A program made the position numbers and the translations under genes. A stretch of DNA of 64,000 nucleotides from Peptococcaceae bacterium BRH_c4b. GTDB lineage: Bacteria > Bacillota > Desulfotomaculia > Desulfotomaculales > Desulfocucumaceae. The notes under the pieces were generated by a model. The model saw nothing but the letters and a program-made list of their open reading frames with translations. It had not been told where the DNA came from and did not search any database. The stretch covers positions 62,001-126,000 of the forward strand of contig LADO01000055.1 in assembly GCA_000961595.1 (NCBI GenBank), read 5' to 3'. Shown here in pieces: positions 8,634 through 17,690 of this stretch (position 1 is the first letter of the stretch; the number at the start of each line of letters is the position of its first letter).

Positions 8634-8855
8634 ATGCAATGGGTAAATAAAGTCGCTCTGGCGCTGGTTATTATTGGTGCGATAAACTGGCTTTTGGTGG
8701 GGCTGTTCCAGTGGGATTTGGTAACCACCCTGTTCGGAGGACCGACTGTTCGGGATTCATCGGTGCTGAGTAGAATTATTTATACCCTGGTGGGAATCAG
8801 CGGGCTGTATCTCATTCCGTGGTTGTTCAAGGAAAGAACGAAACTGGATCAATAG
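8634..8855 (+). CDS. DUF378 small membrane protein
   Basis: A 73-aa DUF378 (YuzA-like) protein with two transmembrane helices; the signature ALALVIIGAINWLLVGLFQW is at residues 8-27 and a second helix at about 45-65 (IIYTLVGISGLYLIPWLF). Function is unknown in the family. AAAGGGGTGATG precedes the ATG. A terminator follows at 8886, so it is a single-gene unit. Confidence 0.88.
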   Translation: MQWVNKVALALVIIGAINWLLVGLFQWDLVTTLFGGPTVRDSSVLSRIIYTLVGISGLYLIPWLFKERTKLDQ

Positions 8856-8885
8856 TAATGCTAAGTATTCATCTATTAAGGTAAG

Positions 8886-8908
8886 GCCCGGGTTTCGTCC
8901 GGGCTTTT
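8886..8908 (+). terminator. Terminator after the DUF378 gene
   Basis: GCCCGG ... CCGGGC hairpin followed by TTTT. Confidence 0.8.
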
Positions 8909-9094
8909 GTTTTTTAGGCTACATTATTTTTTTGGCTACATTATGCCGATCAATTAGGGCGCTTTAGTAGGCCGTAACAGGCATTTTTTAACCTTCTATA
9001 ATAGTTTATATGGAAAATTTATAGGAATTATGATATATTTTTCTTGATAATTGTAAAAACTGTTAAGATTTTTCGTTTAAGTGGAGGTAATTTA

Positions 9095-10168
9095 ATGGGT
9101 CTAGGAAGAATTGCCGATGAACTGCAGCCCGGCATGATTTTGGAACAGGATATTTATACCAGGGATAAGGTGCTGCTGCTGGCCAGGGGATCCGTCATTA
9201 ATGAAGAACATATTAGAACCATTAAAAGACTGGGATATAAACATGTAAGCGTAAGGCCGAAGGAACAGGAAGCGGTAGATTTTTCTTTCTGGCACCATAT
9301 TGATGAATCAAAGTTTCATCAATTTGAAGCGAGCTATTCCGGCTCCAGGGATGAACTGAATACTGTCATGAAAAATATTGGCAATGGACAGCAGGTGGAT
9401 ATGGAACAGGCCTACCGGATACCCAGCGCTTTGCTGAATAAAGTCGGTTCGCCGTACAATCTTTTTGCATATCTCAACAACATCAACCAGGTGGATGATT
9501 ATACTTGCGGGCATTGTGTAAATGTTTCCATTCTGTGCAGTGTAATCTGCAAGTGGCTGGATGTGGATGAGGCAACCAGTAAGGATATTGTCATAGCCGG
9601 TTTGTTACACGACCTGGGAAATTGCAATATTTCTCCTGGAATTTTAAACAAGCCAGGTAAACCGACCTCTGAAGAATGGGAGGAAATTCAGAAACACACA
9701 ATTTACGGCTACCGCATGCTGGAAATGGCCAAAGCCCCTTATAATATTCGGGTGGGAGCGCTGATGCATCACGAGCGTGAGGACGGCAGCGGGTATCCCA
9801 CCGGTCTGAAGGGAGAGCAAATCCCCCTGATTGCCAAGGTAATAGCCATGGCTGACGTATATGACGCCATGACCTCGAACAGGCCGCACCGGGAAAAAAT
9901 ATGTCCTTTTAAAGTTATAGACCAATTCCAACACAGTTTTTTCAATCTGCTGGACACCAAAATACTGATGACCTTTTTAAACAGGGTGGCGGATTGTTAC
10001 GTTGGTGAAATGGTGCGTCTCAGCGATGGCCGTACAGGCCAGGTGGTGGTCATCAACCTCGCCTATCCTGCCAGGCCCATGGTGCGGGACAGGAGTGGAG
10101 TAATTAACATGGTGAACGAAAAGGGTGTAGAAATAGTGGATATATTGCCCGTGGGTGCTGATGCCTAG
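9095..10168 (+). CDS. HD-GYP domain protein, probable c-di-GMP phosphodiesterase
   Basis: Cytoplasmic 357-aa protein. An N-terminal region of about 120 residues, beginning ADELQPGMILEQDIY, precedes an HD-GYP domain at about residues 140-290. The domain shows HCVNVS, GLLHDLGN (metal-binding HD), HTIYGYRML, MHHEREDGSGYP (HHE...GYP) and MADVYDAMTS, so catalytic and metal ligands look intact. It likely hydrolyses c-di-GMP. The ATG at 9095 follows AGTGGAGGT; the frame extends 17 codons upstream without a site. The C-terminal segment (DGRTGQVVVINLAYPARPMV) is the usual HD-GYP tail. No c-di-GMP riboswitch was seen upstream. Single-gene unit. Confidence 0.9.
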   Translation: MGLGRIADELQPGMILEQDIYTRDKVLLLARGSVINEEHIRTIKRLGYKHVSVRPKEQEAVDFSFWHHIDESKFHQFEASYSGSRDELNTVMKNIGNGQQVDMEQAYRIPSALLNKVGSPYNLFAYLNNINQVDDYTCGHCVNVSILCSVICKWLDVDEATSKDIVIAGLLHDLGNCNISPGILNKPGKPTSEEWEEIQKHTIYGYRMLEMAKAPYNIRVGALMHHEREDGSGYPTGLKGEQIPLIAKVIAMADVYDAMTSNRPHREKICPFKVIDQFQHSFFNLLDTKILMTFLNRVADCYVGEMVRLSDGRTGQVVVINLAYPARPMVRDRSGVINMVNEKGVEIVDILPVGADA

Positions 10169-10239
10169 CCTGGCCGGCAATAAGGATGACGGCCAACCCT
10201 GACAGAGGGGTTCCGGTACCGTTGAATATTTGCTTATAA

Positions 10240-10277
10240 AAACCCTGCCGAATGCTTTACTAGCGGGGTTTTTTTGT
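10240..10277 (+). terminator. Imperfect terminator after the HD-GYP gene
   Basis: AAAACCCTGC ... GCGGGGTTTT with a seven-T run. Confidence 0.6.
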
Positions 10278-10451
10278 TGTTTTCAGCCTGTTCCGGCAAT
10301 TCCGCCCAGTAGGGGAAGTATCGGGAATGTGTTTATTAGCGGCGGAAGGCATTTATTTTTTAGCAGGCACTGCAGATTGTGGAACTCCTTTTAACTGAAA
10401 ACGTCATATAAAGAAAAGTGAAAAATGCGTAATCGAAAAGGGGGGGGCCAT

Positions 10452-12593
10452 ATGAAATTAAAATCCGTTTTTACGGTGGCGGTGGCCGTTATTTTCACCC
10501 TGGCGGCGGTGGTGTCCGTTGTATCGGTGCATCCCACCGAGTCCGGGGCCGGACAGTTGAAAACCTTCACCTCGCTGGGGGAGATGAAGGATTACATCCA
10601 TGCTAACAGGGAGATGTCAGGGTACGGGTACCCCTGGTATTTCGGCATGTTCAGGGCTGGCGGCGATATTATGGTAACCGCTGCGCCTGAGTCAACTATG
10701 AAGGAAGCCCCGTCGGACACAGGTATAATGAAGTTAGACAGCAGCGCGGAAAATGGCGGCGGGGCGGATTTTTCCACCACTAATATACAGGTGGAGGGTG
10801 TGGATGAGGCCGATATTGTAAAAAACGACGGAAAATATTTATATGCTGTGTCTGCAGGCAAGGTCTTGATAATCGAAGCCTACCCCGCCCGGGAGGCCAG
10901 GATTTTATCCAGGATAAGCTGCCAGGGCAGCCCGGTGGAATTGTTTGTTCACGGAAACAGGCTGGCAATTGTTGAAAACAATTATGCCACCGGAGAGGTT
11001 GTCGTAAATGTGTACGACATATCCGCTAAAGAAAAACCTGAGCAGGTAAGAACCCTGGACTTTAAAGGTAGCCTGGTAAGCTCCAGGTTGATCGGGGATT
11101 ACGCCTATTTTGTGGCCAGCATACCTGTGGGTACGGGAATTGTGCAGAAAGACGGCAAAGAGGATATACAGTTGCCCGTCATTGACACCGGCACCGGCAA
11201 AATAACCGTTGCGCCGGCGGAAATAGCCTATTTCGATTATCCCGACAGCAGCTATGTGTTTACGGTGATACTGTCGGTGAACCTGAGTAATGATCAACAA
11301 AAGGTTGCTGCTAAAACTTTTTTGACCGGTATTTCCCAGAATCTGTATGTATCCCGGCAGAATATATATCTAACCAACCAGAAGAACCCGGATCTTGCAG
11401 TGCTGACCAATAAATACATTGACGGTCTGGCCGGACTGGTGCCCGCCGATGTGGCCGCCAGGCTAAAAACCTTGCGGGCTTCCAAAACTAACATGAATAC
11501 TATCATGGGCCAGGTGGAGGATGTCCTGGAGGGGTATCTGAACAGCCTGGGTTATAGTCAATCCATTGCCTTTGAGGAAAAAATTCAGCAGTACCGTGAG
11601 AAATATCAGCGGGATATTGAGCGGGACAGAGACAATACTATAATTCACAAGCTTTCTGTACAGGGCGGCAGTGTGGCCTACGTTGCTGACGGGGAAATTC
11701 CCGGACAGTTGCTGAACCAGTTTTCCATGGATGAAAACGGGGAATATCTCAGAGTGGCCACCACTTCCACGGGCTTTTTATTCGGTAACGGTAACACCAA
11801 AAACAACATTTTTGTACTGGACGGTAAATTGCAGATTACCGGCAGGCTGCAGGGGCTGGCCCGGTCGGAAAGAATCTATGCAGCCAGGTTTTTGGGCGAC
11901 AGGGTATATCTGGTCACTTTTAGAAGAGTTGACCCGTTTTTTGTCATAGACCTTAAAGATCCCAAAAATCCCAAAGTGCTGGGTGAACTGAAAATACCCG
12001 GCTATTCCGACTACCTGCATCCCTATGATGAGAACCATATTATTGGCATCGGAAAAGATGTACCGGAAGCGGGGATACCCGGTCCGCCGGTGGTAAGGCC
12101 CATGGCGCGCCCGGAGGCGGAAATTGAGATTGTACCCCCGCTAGTGCGGCCGGGAGGGCTGAAAATAGCCCTTTTCGATGTGAGCAATCCGGAAAAACCA
12201 AGGGAGATTTCAAAATTTGTAGTTGACCAGCCGTCATCCGATTCAGAGGCATTAAGAGACCACAGGGCGTTTCTGTTCTCCAAATCAAAGAATCTGCTGG
12301 TGTTACCGGTAACCTATTGGGTGCAGACGGAAATAAATACCAAAGCTATCTGGCCGGGATATCAACATTTTTGGCAGGGAGCTTATGTTTTCGATGTTTC
12401 ACCATCTGGCGGCATTGCATTAAAGGGTAAAATTATGCACGAGGATGATCGGGTCGCGGAAAAAGGCGCTGGTGGGGCGGTGCGGAGATCCATGTATATT
12501 GAGGACGTACTGTATACCCTTTCGGACGGCATGCTAAAGGCCAACGATTTGGATAGTCTTAAAGAAGTTAAAAGTATCAGGCTGGAGATGTAG
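10452..12593 (+). CDS. Secreted beta-propeller domain protein
   Basis: A 713-aa exported protein of the beta-propeller family PF09826. An N-terminal signal peptide is visible (MKLKSVFTVAVAVIFTLAAV). The hallmark FSTTNIQVEGVDEADIVKND falls near residues 108-127, followed by repeated blade-like segments (KYLYAVSAGKVLIIEAYP, FVHGNRLAIVENN, VYLVTFRRVDPFFVIDL). The function of the family is unknown; extracellular or surface location is inferred. The ATG at 10452 sits behind a run of eight G, an unusually long homopolymer that could slip. A 16-bp terminator hairpin follows. Confidence 0.88.
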   Translation: MKLKSVFTVAVAVIFTLAAVVSVVSVHPTESGAGQLKTFTSLGEMKDYIHANREMSGYGYPWYFGMFRAGGDIMVTAAPESTMKEAPSDTGIMKLDSSAENGGGADFSTTNIQVEGVDEADIVKNDGKYLYAVSAGKVLIIEAYPAREARILSRISCQGSPVELFVHGNRLAIVENNYATGEVVVNVYDISAKEKPEQVRTLDFKGSLVSSRLIGDYAYFVASIPVGTGIVQKDGKEDIQLPVIDTGTGKITVAPAEIAYFDYPDSSYVFTVILSVNLSNDQQKVAAKTFLTGISQNLYVSRQNIYLTNQKNPDLAVLTNKYIDGLAGLVPADVAARLKTLRASKTNMNTIMGQVEDVLEGYLNSLGYSQSIAFEEKIQQYREKYQRDIERDRDNTIIHKLSVQGGSVAYVADGEIPGQLLNQFSMDENGEYLRVATTSTGFLFGNGNTKNNIFVLDGKLQITGRLQGLARSERIYAARFLGDRVYLVTFRRVDPFFVIDLKDPKNPKVLGELKIPGYSDYLHPYDENHIIGIGKDVPEAGIPGPPVVRPMARPEAEIEIVPPLVRPGGLKIALFDVSNPEKPREISKFVVDQPSSDSEALRDHRAFLFSKSKNLLVLPVTYWVQTEINTKAIWPGYQHFWQGAYVFDVSPSGGIALKGKIMHEDDRVAEKGAGGAVRRSMYIEDVLYTLSDGMLKANDLDSLKEVKSIRLEM

Positions 12594-12594
12594 T

Positions 12595-12634
12595 GATATC
12601 AAAAGGCCGGTGAAATCGCCGGCCTTTTGATATC
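12595..12634. terminator. Bidirectional terminator
   Basis: Perfect 16-bp arms (12595-12610 and 12619-12634) with core AAAAGGCCGG / CCGGCCTTTT, between the propeller gene and the convergent CGGC gene. Confidence 0.85.
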
Positions 12635-12675
12635 AGCAAATTAGTTAAGCAGTTCATGTGAAGTCTTACTAAATC

Positions 12676-13017
12676 TTAACCGTAATTATGAGTACCCTTA
12701 ACTACCTTAACGCCGAATTTTTCCTCTATTTTACCGACCAGTTCATCTACATCTCTATTGGGGCAGGCAGGCCATGCATTGGCCATACACGTTGACAGGT
12801 GAATTACATCAAAATCAACATTTTTCTTGACGCATCCTATATTAGGGATAAGCTGACGGCCCGGGCACTCACATTCCAGATAACCTACAACCTGTACGGA
12901 ATCGTAGCCGGCAAACTGCCCTTCCTTTTCATTAGCAGCCTTCAGGCATTTCCACTCGCCAGGGCAACCATATCCCTGTGAAGCATATGAGCCGCAGGAG
13001 ACGATTAATACTTTCAC
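12676..13017 (-). CDS. CGGC-domain metal-binding protein
   Basis: A 113-aa protein of the CGGC family (PF08821), rich in conserved cysteines: IVSCGSY, CPGEWKCLKA, GYLECECPGR, LSTCMANAWPACPN. These probably bind metal; the biological role is unknown. The GTG at 13017 is favoured because GGAAAGG lies nine bases upstream; the ATG codons at 13035 and 13026 either lack a site or overlap it. It reads toward the shared terminator, and its 5' end faces the amtB promoter region. Confidence 0.8.
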   Translation of the reverse strand: MKVLIVSCGSYASQGYGCPGEWKCLKAANEKEGQFAGYDSVQVVGYLECECPGRQLIPNIGCVKKNVDFDVIHLSTCMANAWPACPNRDVDELVGKIEEKFGVKVVKGTHNYG

Positions 13018-13138
13018 AAAAACCATCCTTTCCAAAACAGTAATTTATTAAACTTTTTTCTACATTGGTTCATTAATTTCCTCCAGAAAAAGTTACGGCA
13101 AGGAATAATAAATATAATAAAATTCTAGTTATGGGATG

Positions 13139-13167
13139 TTGACAGTGGTGGGACGGTATGTTAATAT
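13139..13167 (+). promoter_or_regulatory. Sigma-A promoter for the amtB leader
   Basis: TTGACA (13139-13144), exactly 17 bases, TAATAT (13162-13167). It lies about 570 bases before the amtB start and just upstream of the first antiterminator element, so the transcript would cross the entire series of attenuators. No sigma-54 -24/-12 pattern was seen near amtB or nifH. Confidence 0.7.
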
Positions 13168-13189
13168 GAAATAGATAAATAAAGATTGT

Positions 13190-13255
13190 GTTTCGATGCA
13201 GAAACAAATTTGGCAAAGAAGCCTGTTGCTTTCACTAGCAACAGGCTTTATTTTT
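13190..13255 (+). promoter_or_regulatory. ANTAR-type antiterminator element A plus terminator (amtB leader)
   Basis: Hairpin P1 is GTTTC-GATGCA-GAAAC (13190-13205), loop position 4 G but position 1 G instead of A. P2 is GGC-AAAGAA-GCC (13212-13223) with A1 and G4. The terminator AAGCCTGTTGCT / AGCAACAGGCTT (13219-13248) followed by TATTTTT shares the 3' part of P2, so P2 and the terminator are mutually exclusive. Confidence 0.7.
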
Positions 13256-13260
13256 ACAGA

Positions 13261-13285
13261 AATACAGTATTGGCAAAGATTGTTG
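13261..13285 (+). promoter_or_regulatory. Degenerate copy of an ANTAR-type element
   Basis: AATACAGT-ATTGGCAAAG resembles element B (AATACAGTGTTGTATT...GGCAAGG), but P2 lacks a 3' arm and no terminator follows. Probably a decayed duplicate. Confidence 0.35.
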
Positions 13286-13320
13286 AGTTATATATAATCT
13301 AGTATATCAATAGAATATAT

Positions 13321-13379
13321 AATACAGTGTTGTATTGCTGGCAAGGGCGCTTTTTGAGTTAGTCAAAAAGCGTCTTTTT
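13321..13379 (+). promoter_or_regulatory. ANTAR-type antiterminator element B plus terminator (amtB leader)
   Basis: P1 is AATAC-AGTGTT-GTATT (13321-13336) and P2 is GGC-AAGGGC-GCT (13340-13351); both hexaloops have A1 and G4. The terminator 5' arm starts inside the P2 loop: 13346-13357, loop GTTAG, 13363-13374, then TTTTT. Linker between P1 and P2 is three bases. Confidence 0.82.
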
Positions 13380-13380
13380 A

Positions 13381-13450
13381 TATTCACAGTGGAATAACCG
13401 GGCAAGGGCGCTTTGGCGGGAGCAGTGTCTCCAGCCGGGCGCCCTTTTTT
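13381..13450 (+). promoter_or_regulatory. ANTAR-type antiterminator element C plus terminator (amtB leader)
   Basis: P1 is TATTC-ACAGTG-GAATA (13381-13396); P2 is GGGC-AAGGGC-GCTT (13400-13413). Both loops have A1 and G4. The terminator pairs GGGCGC (13406-13411) with GCGCCC (13439-13444), has an inner GGC/GCC stem, and ends in six T. Confidence 0.82.
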
Positions 13451-13486
13451 CAGTCCAGCGGCGTTTTTAGAGTAAACCATAGTCAG

Positions 13487-13520
13487 GGGTAAACAATTTT
13501 ACGAAGGAATGTCCCCAACT
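13487..13520. repeat. Partial GAAGGAATGTCCCC repeat
   Basis: One half of the dispersed repeat, GAAGGAATGTCCCCAACTTATG at its 3' end, lies inside the amtB leader between elements C and D. Confidence 0.65.
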
Positions 13521-13582
13521 TATGTGCGACTTATTAAAACAACAAGAGTACCTCTCGGCAGGGCTTGACGGTATATAAAAAT

Positions 13583-13627
13583 TAAGCAAGGGCGCTTATT
13601 AAAGGAGCGGTGCTGCTCCGCCCTTGC
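13583..13627 (+). promoter_or_regulatory. Possible fourth ANTAR-type hairpin D (amtB leader)
   Basis: P2-like TAAGC-AAGGGC-GCTTA (13583-13598) has the A1/G4 hexaloop. A competing perfect stem GCAAGGGCG (13586-13594) / CGCCCTTGC (13619-13627) overlaps it, but no T-run follows and no convincing P1 is present upstream, so it may be inactive or act differently. Confidence 0.5.
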
Positions 13628-13739
13628 CTATCGGTCTTATTAATAATGTGAGGTATCCGGGTTTTACACTGCGGTCAAAAGTGGCGCCGACTATGGTCGC
13701 GGTGATGAAATATAAAATTTATAAAGGAGGTAGTCAATT

Positions 13740-15134
13740 ATGAAAATATCAAAAGTCGGCTTAATACTGTGGACAATGCTGGTTTTGTTGGCCGTGCCCG
13801 GTCTGGCCTGGGCTGCAGAGCCCACTATTGACACGGGGGATACAACCTTTATCATGCTTTGTTCGGCTCTGGTAATGATTATGACCCCGGGGTTGGCACT
13901 GTTCTATGGTGGTATGGTGCGTAAGAAGAACGTACTGAGCACAATTATGCAGAGTTTCATAATAATTTGTCTGGTTTCCGTGCAGTGGGTGCTGTTTGGG
14001 TACTCGCTGGCCTTCGGTCCCGACATCAACCACATTGTCGGATCTTTAAGCTGGGCCGGATTGAGCGGCGTAGGTCAGGTTCCCAGCGATACTTATGGTA
14101 CAACGGTTCCTCATTATGTATTCATGGTGTTCCAGTTGATGTTCGCAATAATAACCGCTGCCATTATTTCCGGTTCTGTAGCTGAGAGGATGCGCTTTCC
14201 AGCATTTCTGCTCTTCGCACTTCTTTGGACTACTTTTGTCTACGACCCCTTGGCGCACTGGGTATGGGGCGCCGATGGCTGGCTGCTGAATCTGGGCGCA
14301 CTTGACTTTGCCGGTGGTACTGTGGTGCATATTAGTTCCGGTGTATCGGGACTGGTGGCTGCTCTGGTGCTTGGTAAGCGCAAGGGTTTCGGCTCCGAGC
14401 CCATGGCTCCCCACCAACTGCCCTTTACGGTATTGGGCGCAGCTTTACTGTGGTTCGGCTGGTTCGGGTTTAACGCCGGCAGCGCACTGGCCGCCAACGG
14501 CCTTGCCGCCAGCGCCTTTGTGGTGACCAATACCGCCGCTGCTGCGGCAGGACTGTCCTGGATATTCGCCGAGTGGCTGCACCATGGCAAACCTACCATG
14601 TTGGGAGCCGCCAGCGGCGCGGTGGCGGGCCTGGTGGGCATCACGCCCGCTGCCGGATTTGTCACCCCTCTATCGGCAATTGTAATCGGCCTGGTGGCCG
14701 GGGTTGTATGTTATCTGGGAGTTAGTGTAGTTAAGCAAAAATTAGGTTATGACGATTCCCTGGACGCCTTTGGTGTGCACGGCATCGGCGGGACATGGGG
14801 CGCCATTGCCACCGGTATATTCTGTACCACGACTGTTAACCCGTTGGGTAAAGACGGTCTGTTATACGGCAACGCTGCCCAGGTTGGCACTCAGGCCATC
14901 GGTGTGCTGGCCACAGTGGCCTTCGCCGCCACCGCCACCTTCATTATACTGAAAGTTGTGGGCCTGGTTACTAAACTGAGAGCCACTGCGGAAGAGGAGG
15001 AACTTGGCCTGGACATTACCATTCATGGAGAAGATGCCTATCCGGATATAGTGGGCGGCTCCATACTGGGTGGCAAATATAGCACCACCAGCGATATGCA
15101 GGCCATGTTAAGCGGCAGCCTGAAGACCAATTAA
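13740..15134 (+). CDS. amtB: Ammonium transporter AmtB
   Basis: Ammonium channel of the Amt/Mep/Rh family (464 aa) in the cytoplasmic membrane. A signal-like first helix ends in AWAAEPTID, followed by about eleven helices. Conserved elements include MTPGLALFYGGMVRKKN, the DPLAHWVWG aspartate, and the twin pore histidines in GGTVVHISSG and DAFGVHGIGG. The C-terminal cytoplasmic tail, where PII proteins dock, is about 55 residues. AAAGGAGGT precedes the ATG. It heads the nitrogen cluster, sits behind a long leader of stacked antiterminator elements, and is followed by glnB, the usual regulatory partner. Confidence 0.96.
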   Translation: MKISKVGLILWTMLVLLAVPGLAWAAEPTIDTGDTTFIMLCSALVMIMTPGLALFYGGMVRKKNVLSTIMQSFIIICLVSVQWVLFGYSLAFGPDINHIVGSLSWAGLSGVGQVPSDTYGTTVPHYVFMVFQLMFAIITAAIISGSVAERMRFPAFLLFALLWTTFVYDPLAHWVWGADGWLLNLGALDFAGGTVVHISSGVSGLVAALVLGKRKGFGSEPMAPHQLPFTVLGAALLWFGWFGFNAGSALAANGLAASAFVVTNTAAAAAGLSWIFAEWLHHGKPTMLGAASGAVAGLVGITPAAGFVTPLSAIVIGLVAGVVCYLGVSVVKQKLGYDDSLDAFGVHGIGGTWGAIATGIFCTTTVNPLGKDGLLYGNAAQVGTQAIGVLATVAFAATATFIILKVVGLVTKLRATAEEEELGLDITIHGEDAYPDIVGGSILGGKYSTTSDMQAMLSGSLKTN

Positions 15135-15172
15135 GCTTTGAAATCCGGACTTTAGATGCGGTACTAAGGAAT

Positions 15173-15246
15173 GGGGACACACCATTTAAGGTAAGGGGAC
15201 ACACCTGCTGCGCAGGAATGTCCCCAACAAAGGAATGTCCCCAATA
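15173..15246. repeat. Dispersed GGGGACACACC / GGAATGTCCCC repeat, rearranged copy
   Basis: Contains two GGGGACACACC heads and two GGAATGTCCCCAA tails in the amtB-glnB gap, directly before the glnB ribosome site. Confidence 0.8.
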
Positions 15247-15265
15247 AGTCAAAGGGGGTAAAACA

Positions 15266-15604
15266 ATGAAGAAAGTTGAGTGCATACTGCGGCCCGGCAA
15301 GCTTGAAGAAGTGAAGGATGCTTTGAGCCGCTTTGGTGTAAAGGGCATGACTGTGTATCAGGTAATGGGCTGCGGCCTTCAGGGGGGCAGGAAGGAAGTA
15401 TACCGGGGTACGGAACTGACCATTAACCTGCTTCCAAAAATAAAAATGGAAATAGTGGTTGCCGACAAGGATGCCGACGAAATAGTAGCAATAATAACTA
15501 AAACGGCTAAGACCGGGCAAATTGGAGACGGCAAAATATTCATCAGCCCGGTAGAAAATGTGGTAAGAATTCGTACAGGTGAGTCCGCAGAAAGCGCTAT
15601 TTAG
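15266..15604 (+). CDS. glnB: PII nitrogen regulatory protein (GlnB/GlnK type)
   Basis: A 112-aa trimeric PII signal protein that senses 2-oxoglutarate, ADP/ATP and nitrogen status. Standard PII features are present: start MKKVECILRPGKLEEVKDAL, T-loop near residues 37-55 with the conserved tyrosine in KEVYRGTE, and the TGQIGDGKIFISPVE signature near the C-terminus. Next to amtB it probably gates the channel (a GlnK role); it differs from the two NifI proteins encoded downstream. AAGGGGG precedes the ATG. Whether the tyrosine is uridylylated cannot be judged from this window. Confidence 0.94.
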   Translation: MKKVECILRPGKLEEVKDALSRFGVKGMTVYQVMGCGLQGGRKEVYRGTELTINLLPKIKMEIVVADKDADEIVAIITKTAKTGQIGDGKIFISPVENVVRIRTGESAESAI

Positions 15605-15612
15605 CGGTTTGG

Positions 15613-15642
15613 GGGAATGTCCCCAATAAAGGAATGTTCCCA
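15613..15642. repeat. Short copies of the GGAATGTCCCC repeat
   Basis: Two tails, GGGAATGTCCCCAA and GGAATGTTCCCAA, lie between glnB and the nifH leader elements. Confidence 0.7.
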
Positions 15643-15645
15643 ATA

Positions 15646-15732
15646 TATAACAGTGTTGTTATGGAAAAGGGCATTGGCGCCCCAGTTTCAGGAGGATAAA
15701 CTCCTCCCCGAAAATCTGGGGCGTCATTTTTT
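15646..15732 (+). promoter_or_regulatory. ANTAR-type antiterminator element E1 plus terminator (nifH leader)
   Basis: P1 is ATAAC-AGTGTT-GTTAT (15647-15662); P2 is GGGC-ATTGGC-GCCC (15669-15682). Both hexaloops carry A1 and G4. The terminator stem GGCGCCCCAG (15676-15685) / CTGGGGCGTC (15716-15725), then ATTTTTT, begins inside the P2 loop, and its loop carries an additional GGAGG/CTCCT hairpin. Confidence 0.83.
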
Positions 15733-15737
15733 AAAAT

Positions 15738-16683
<946 letters not shown>

Positions 16684-16806
16684 TAGCTTTATTAAACTGA
16701 TAGCTTTATAAATTAATAACCCGGGTTTAACGTGTGTGCCGCTGGTGTGCATGTTCCGCCCGGTCCGATGAGGGTTTAGGTCAGAGATTAAGGAGGAGTA
16801 TAGCTT

Positions 16807-17133
16807 ATGTTAATGATTAGGGCCATTGTAAGACCAGAGAAAACTAACACCATACTGGCCGAGCTAAACAGCGCTGGCTTTCCCGCAGTGACGAAGATGG
16901 ATGTGGTGGGCCGGGGCAAGCAGAGGGGCGTTAAGGTGGGAGAAGTAATCTACGACGAAATTCCCAAGGAATTGCTGCTTATGGTGGTAAGGGACGAAGA
17001 TAAAGAGGATGTCATCAGCATCGTTTCAAAATATGCCAAAACTGGTGATAAGGGCGCCTTCGGCGACGGCAAAATTTTTGTCAGTCCCGTAGATGAGGCG
17101 TATACCATCAGCAGCGGCATCAAAGGCCTGTAG
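16807..17133 (+). CDS. nifI1: PII-like nitrogenase regulator NifI1
   Basis: PII-family protein (108 aa) of the NifI1 type, identified by sequence and by its place directly after nifH. In methanogens and clostridia NifI1 and NifI2 form a complex that binds NifDK and switches nitrogenase off in response to 2-oxoglutarate and adenylate levels. Visible features are MIRAIVRPEKTNTILAELNS, the short T-loop region GRGKQRGVKVG without the GlnB tyrosine context, and GAFGDGKIFVSPVDEAYTI. AAGGAGGAG supports the ATG. Confidence 0.92.
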   Translation: MLMIRAIVRPEKTNTILAELNSAGFPAVTKMDVVGRGKQRGVKVGEVIYDEIPKELLLMVVRDEDKEDVISIVSKYAKTGDKGAFGDGKIFVSPVDEAYTISSGIKGL

Positions 17134-17146
17134 GGGGGCTGTGGAT

Positions 17147-17527
17147 ATGAAGGAAATTATTGCTATAATTCGCATGAACAAGGTTAACGCCACTAAAAAG
17201 GCTCTGGCCGACAACGGGATCTGCGGGCTACATGCCATGAAGGTGATGGGCCGGGGCAAAATGAAGGTGGATTTTTCAGTGTTGGATGAACTGGGAGTTA
17301 CCGAGGAAATAGGGAGTATACTTGCGGATGGGCTGGCCAAAGGGACCAGGCTAATTCCCAAGAGGATGCTTACCATACTGGTTCAGGATGAAGAAGTGAA
17401 AAAGGTTGTGGATACCATTATCAAGGTCAACCGTGATGGGAACAAAGGAGACGGCAAAATATTCGTGTCCCCGGTGCTGGACGTTGCCAGGGTCAGAACC
17501 GCCGAGCGGGGCAGGGAAGCTATATAG
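17147..17527 (+). CDS. nifI2: PII-like nitrogenase regulator NifI2
   Basis: Second PII-family regulator (126 aa), partner of NifI1. It begins MKEIIAIIRMNKVNATKKAL, has GRGKMKVDFSV followed by a T-loop longer than in NifI1 (to about residue 65), and ends with GNKGDGKIFVSPVLDVARVR. The ATG at 17147 has GGGGGG upstream; an in-frame ATG at 17093 would overlap nifI1 extensively. The gene lies 13 bases after nifI1, suggesting translational coupling. Post-translational nitrogenase control is inferred from the family. Confidence 0.92.
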   Translation: MKEIIAIIRMNKVNATKKALADNGICGLHAMKVMGRGKMKVDFSVLDELGVTEEIGSILADGLAKGTRLIPKRMLTILVQDEEVKKVVDTIIKVNRDGNKGDGKIFVSPVLDVARVRTAERGREAI

Positions 17528-17673
17528 AGGTCAGGGGACACACCTTCTTAGGTTACCTGAATTCCTTTACTTTTTAACAATCTCACGAAGGGATGTCCCC
17601 AACTTATGGGACACACCTTCTTTGGTTATCTCAATCCTAACGCCTTAACAGTTTCACGAAGGAATGTCCCTAA
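17526..17673. repeat. Two tandem copies of the GGGGACACACCTTC repeat between nifI2 and nifD
   Basis: Units at about 17532-17606 and 17608-17673, closely matching the tandem copies at 1221-1362. The second ends GAAGGAATGTCCCTAATTTT, directly abutting the AGGAGGT ribosome site of nifD. Confidence 0.85.
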
Positions 17674-17690
17674 TTTTAGGAGGTGGAGAA

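Noticed and set aside
8909-9094. c-di-GMP riboswitch before the HD-GYP gene
   Set aside because: None of the conserved GEMM core segments were recognised.
16684-16806. Further antiterminator element between nifH and nifI1
   Set aside because: Only a direct repeat (CTGATAGCTTTAT) was found; no A1/G4 hexaloop hairpin pair or terminator.
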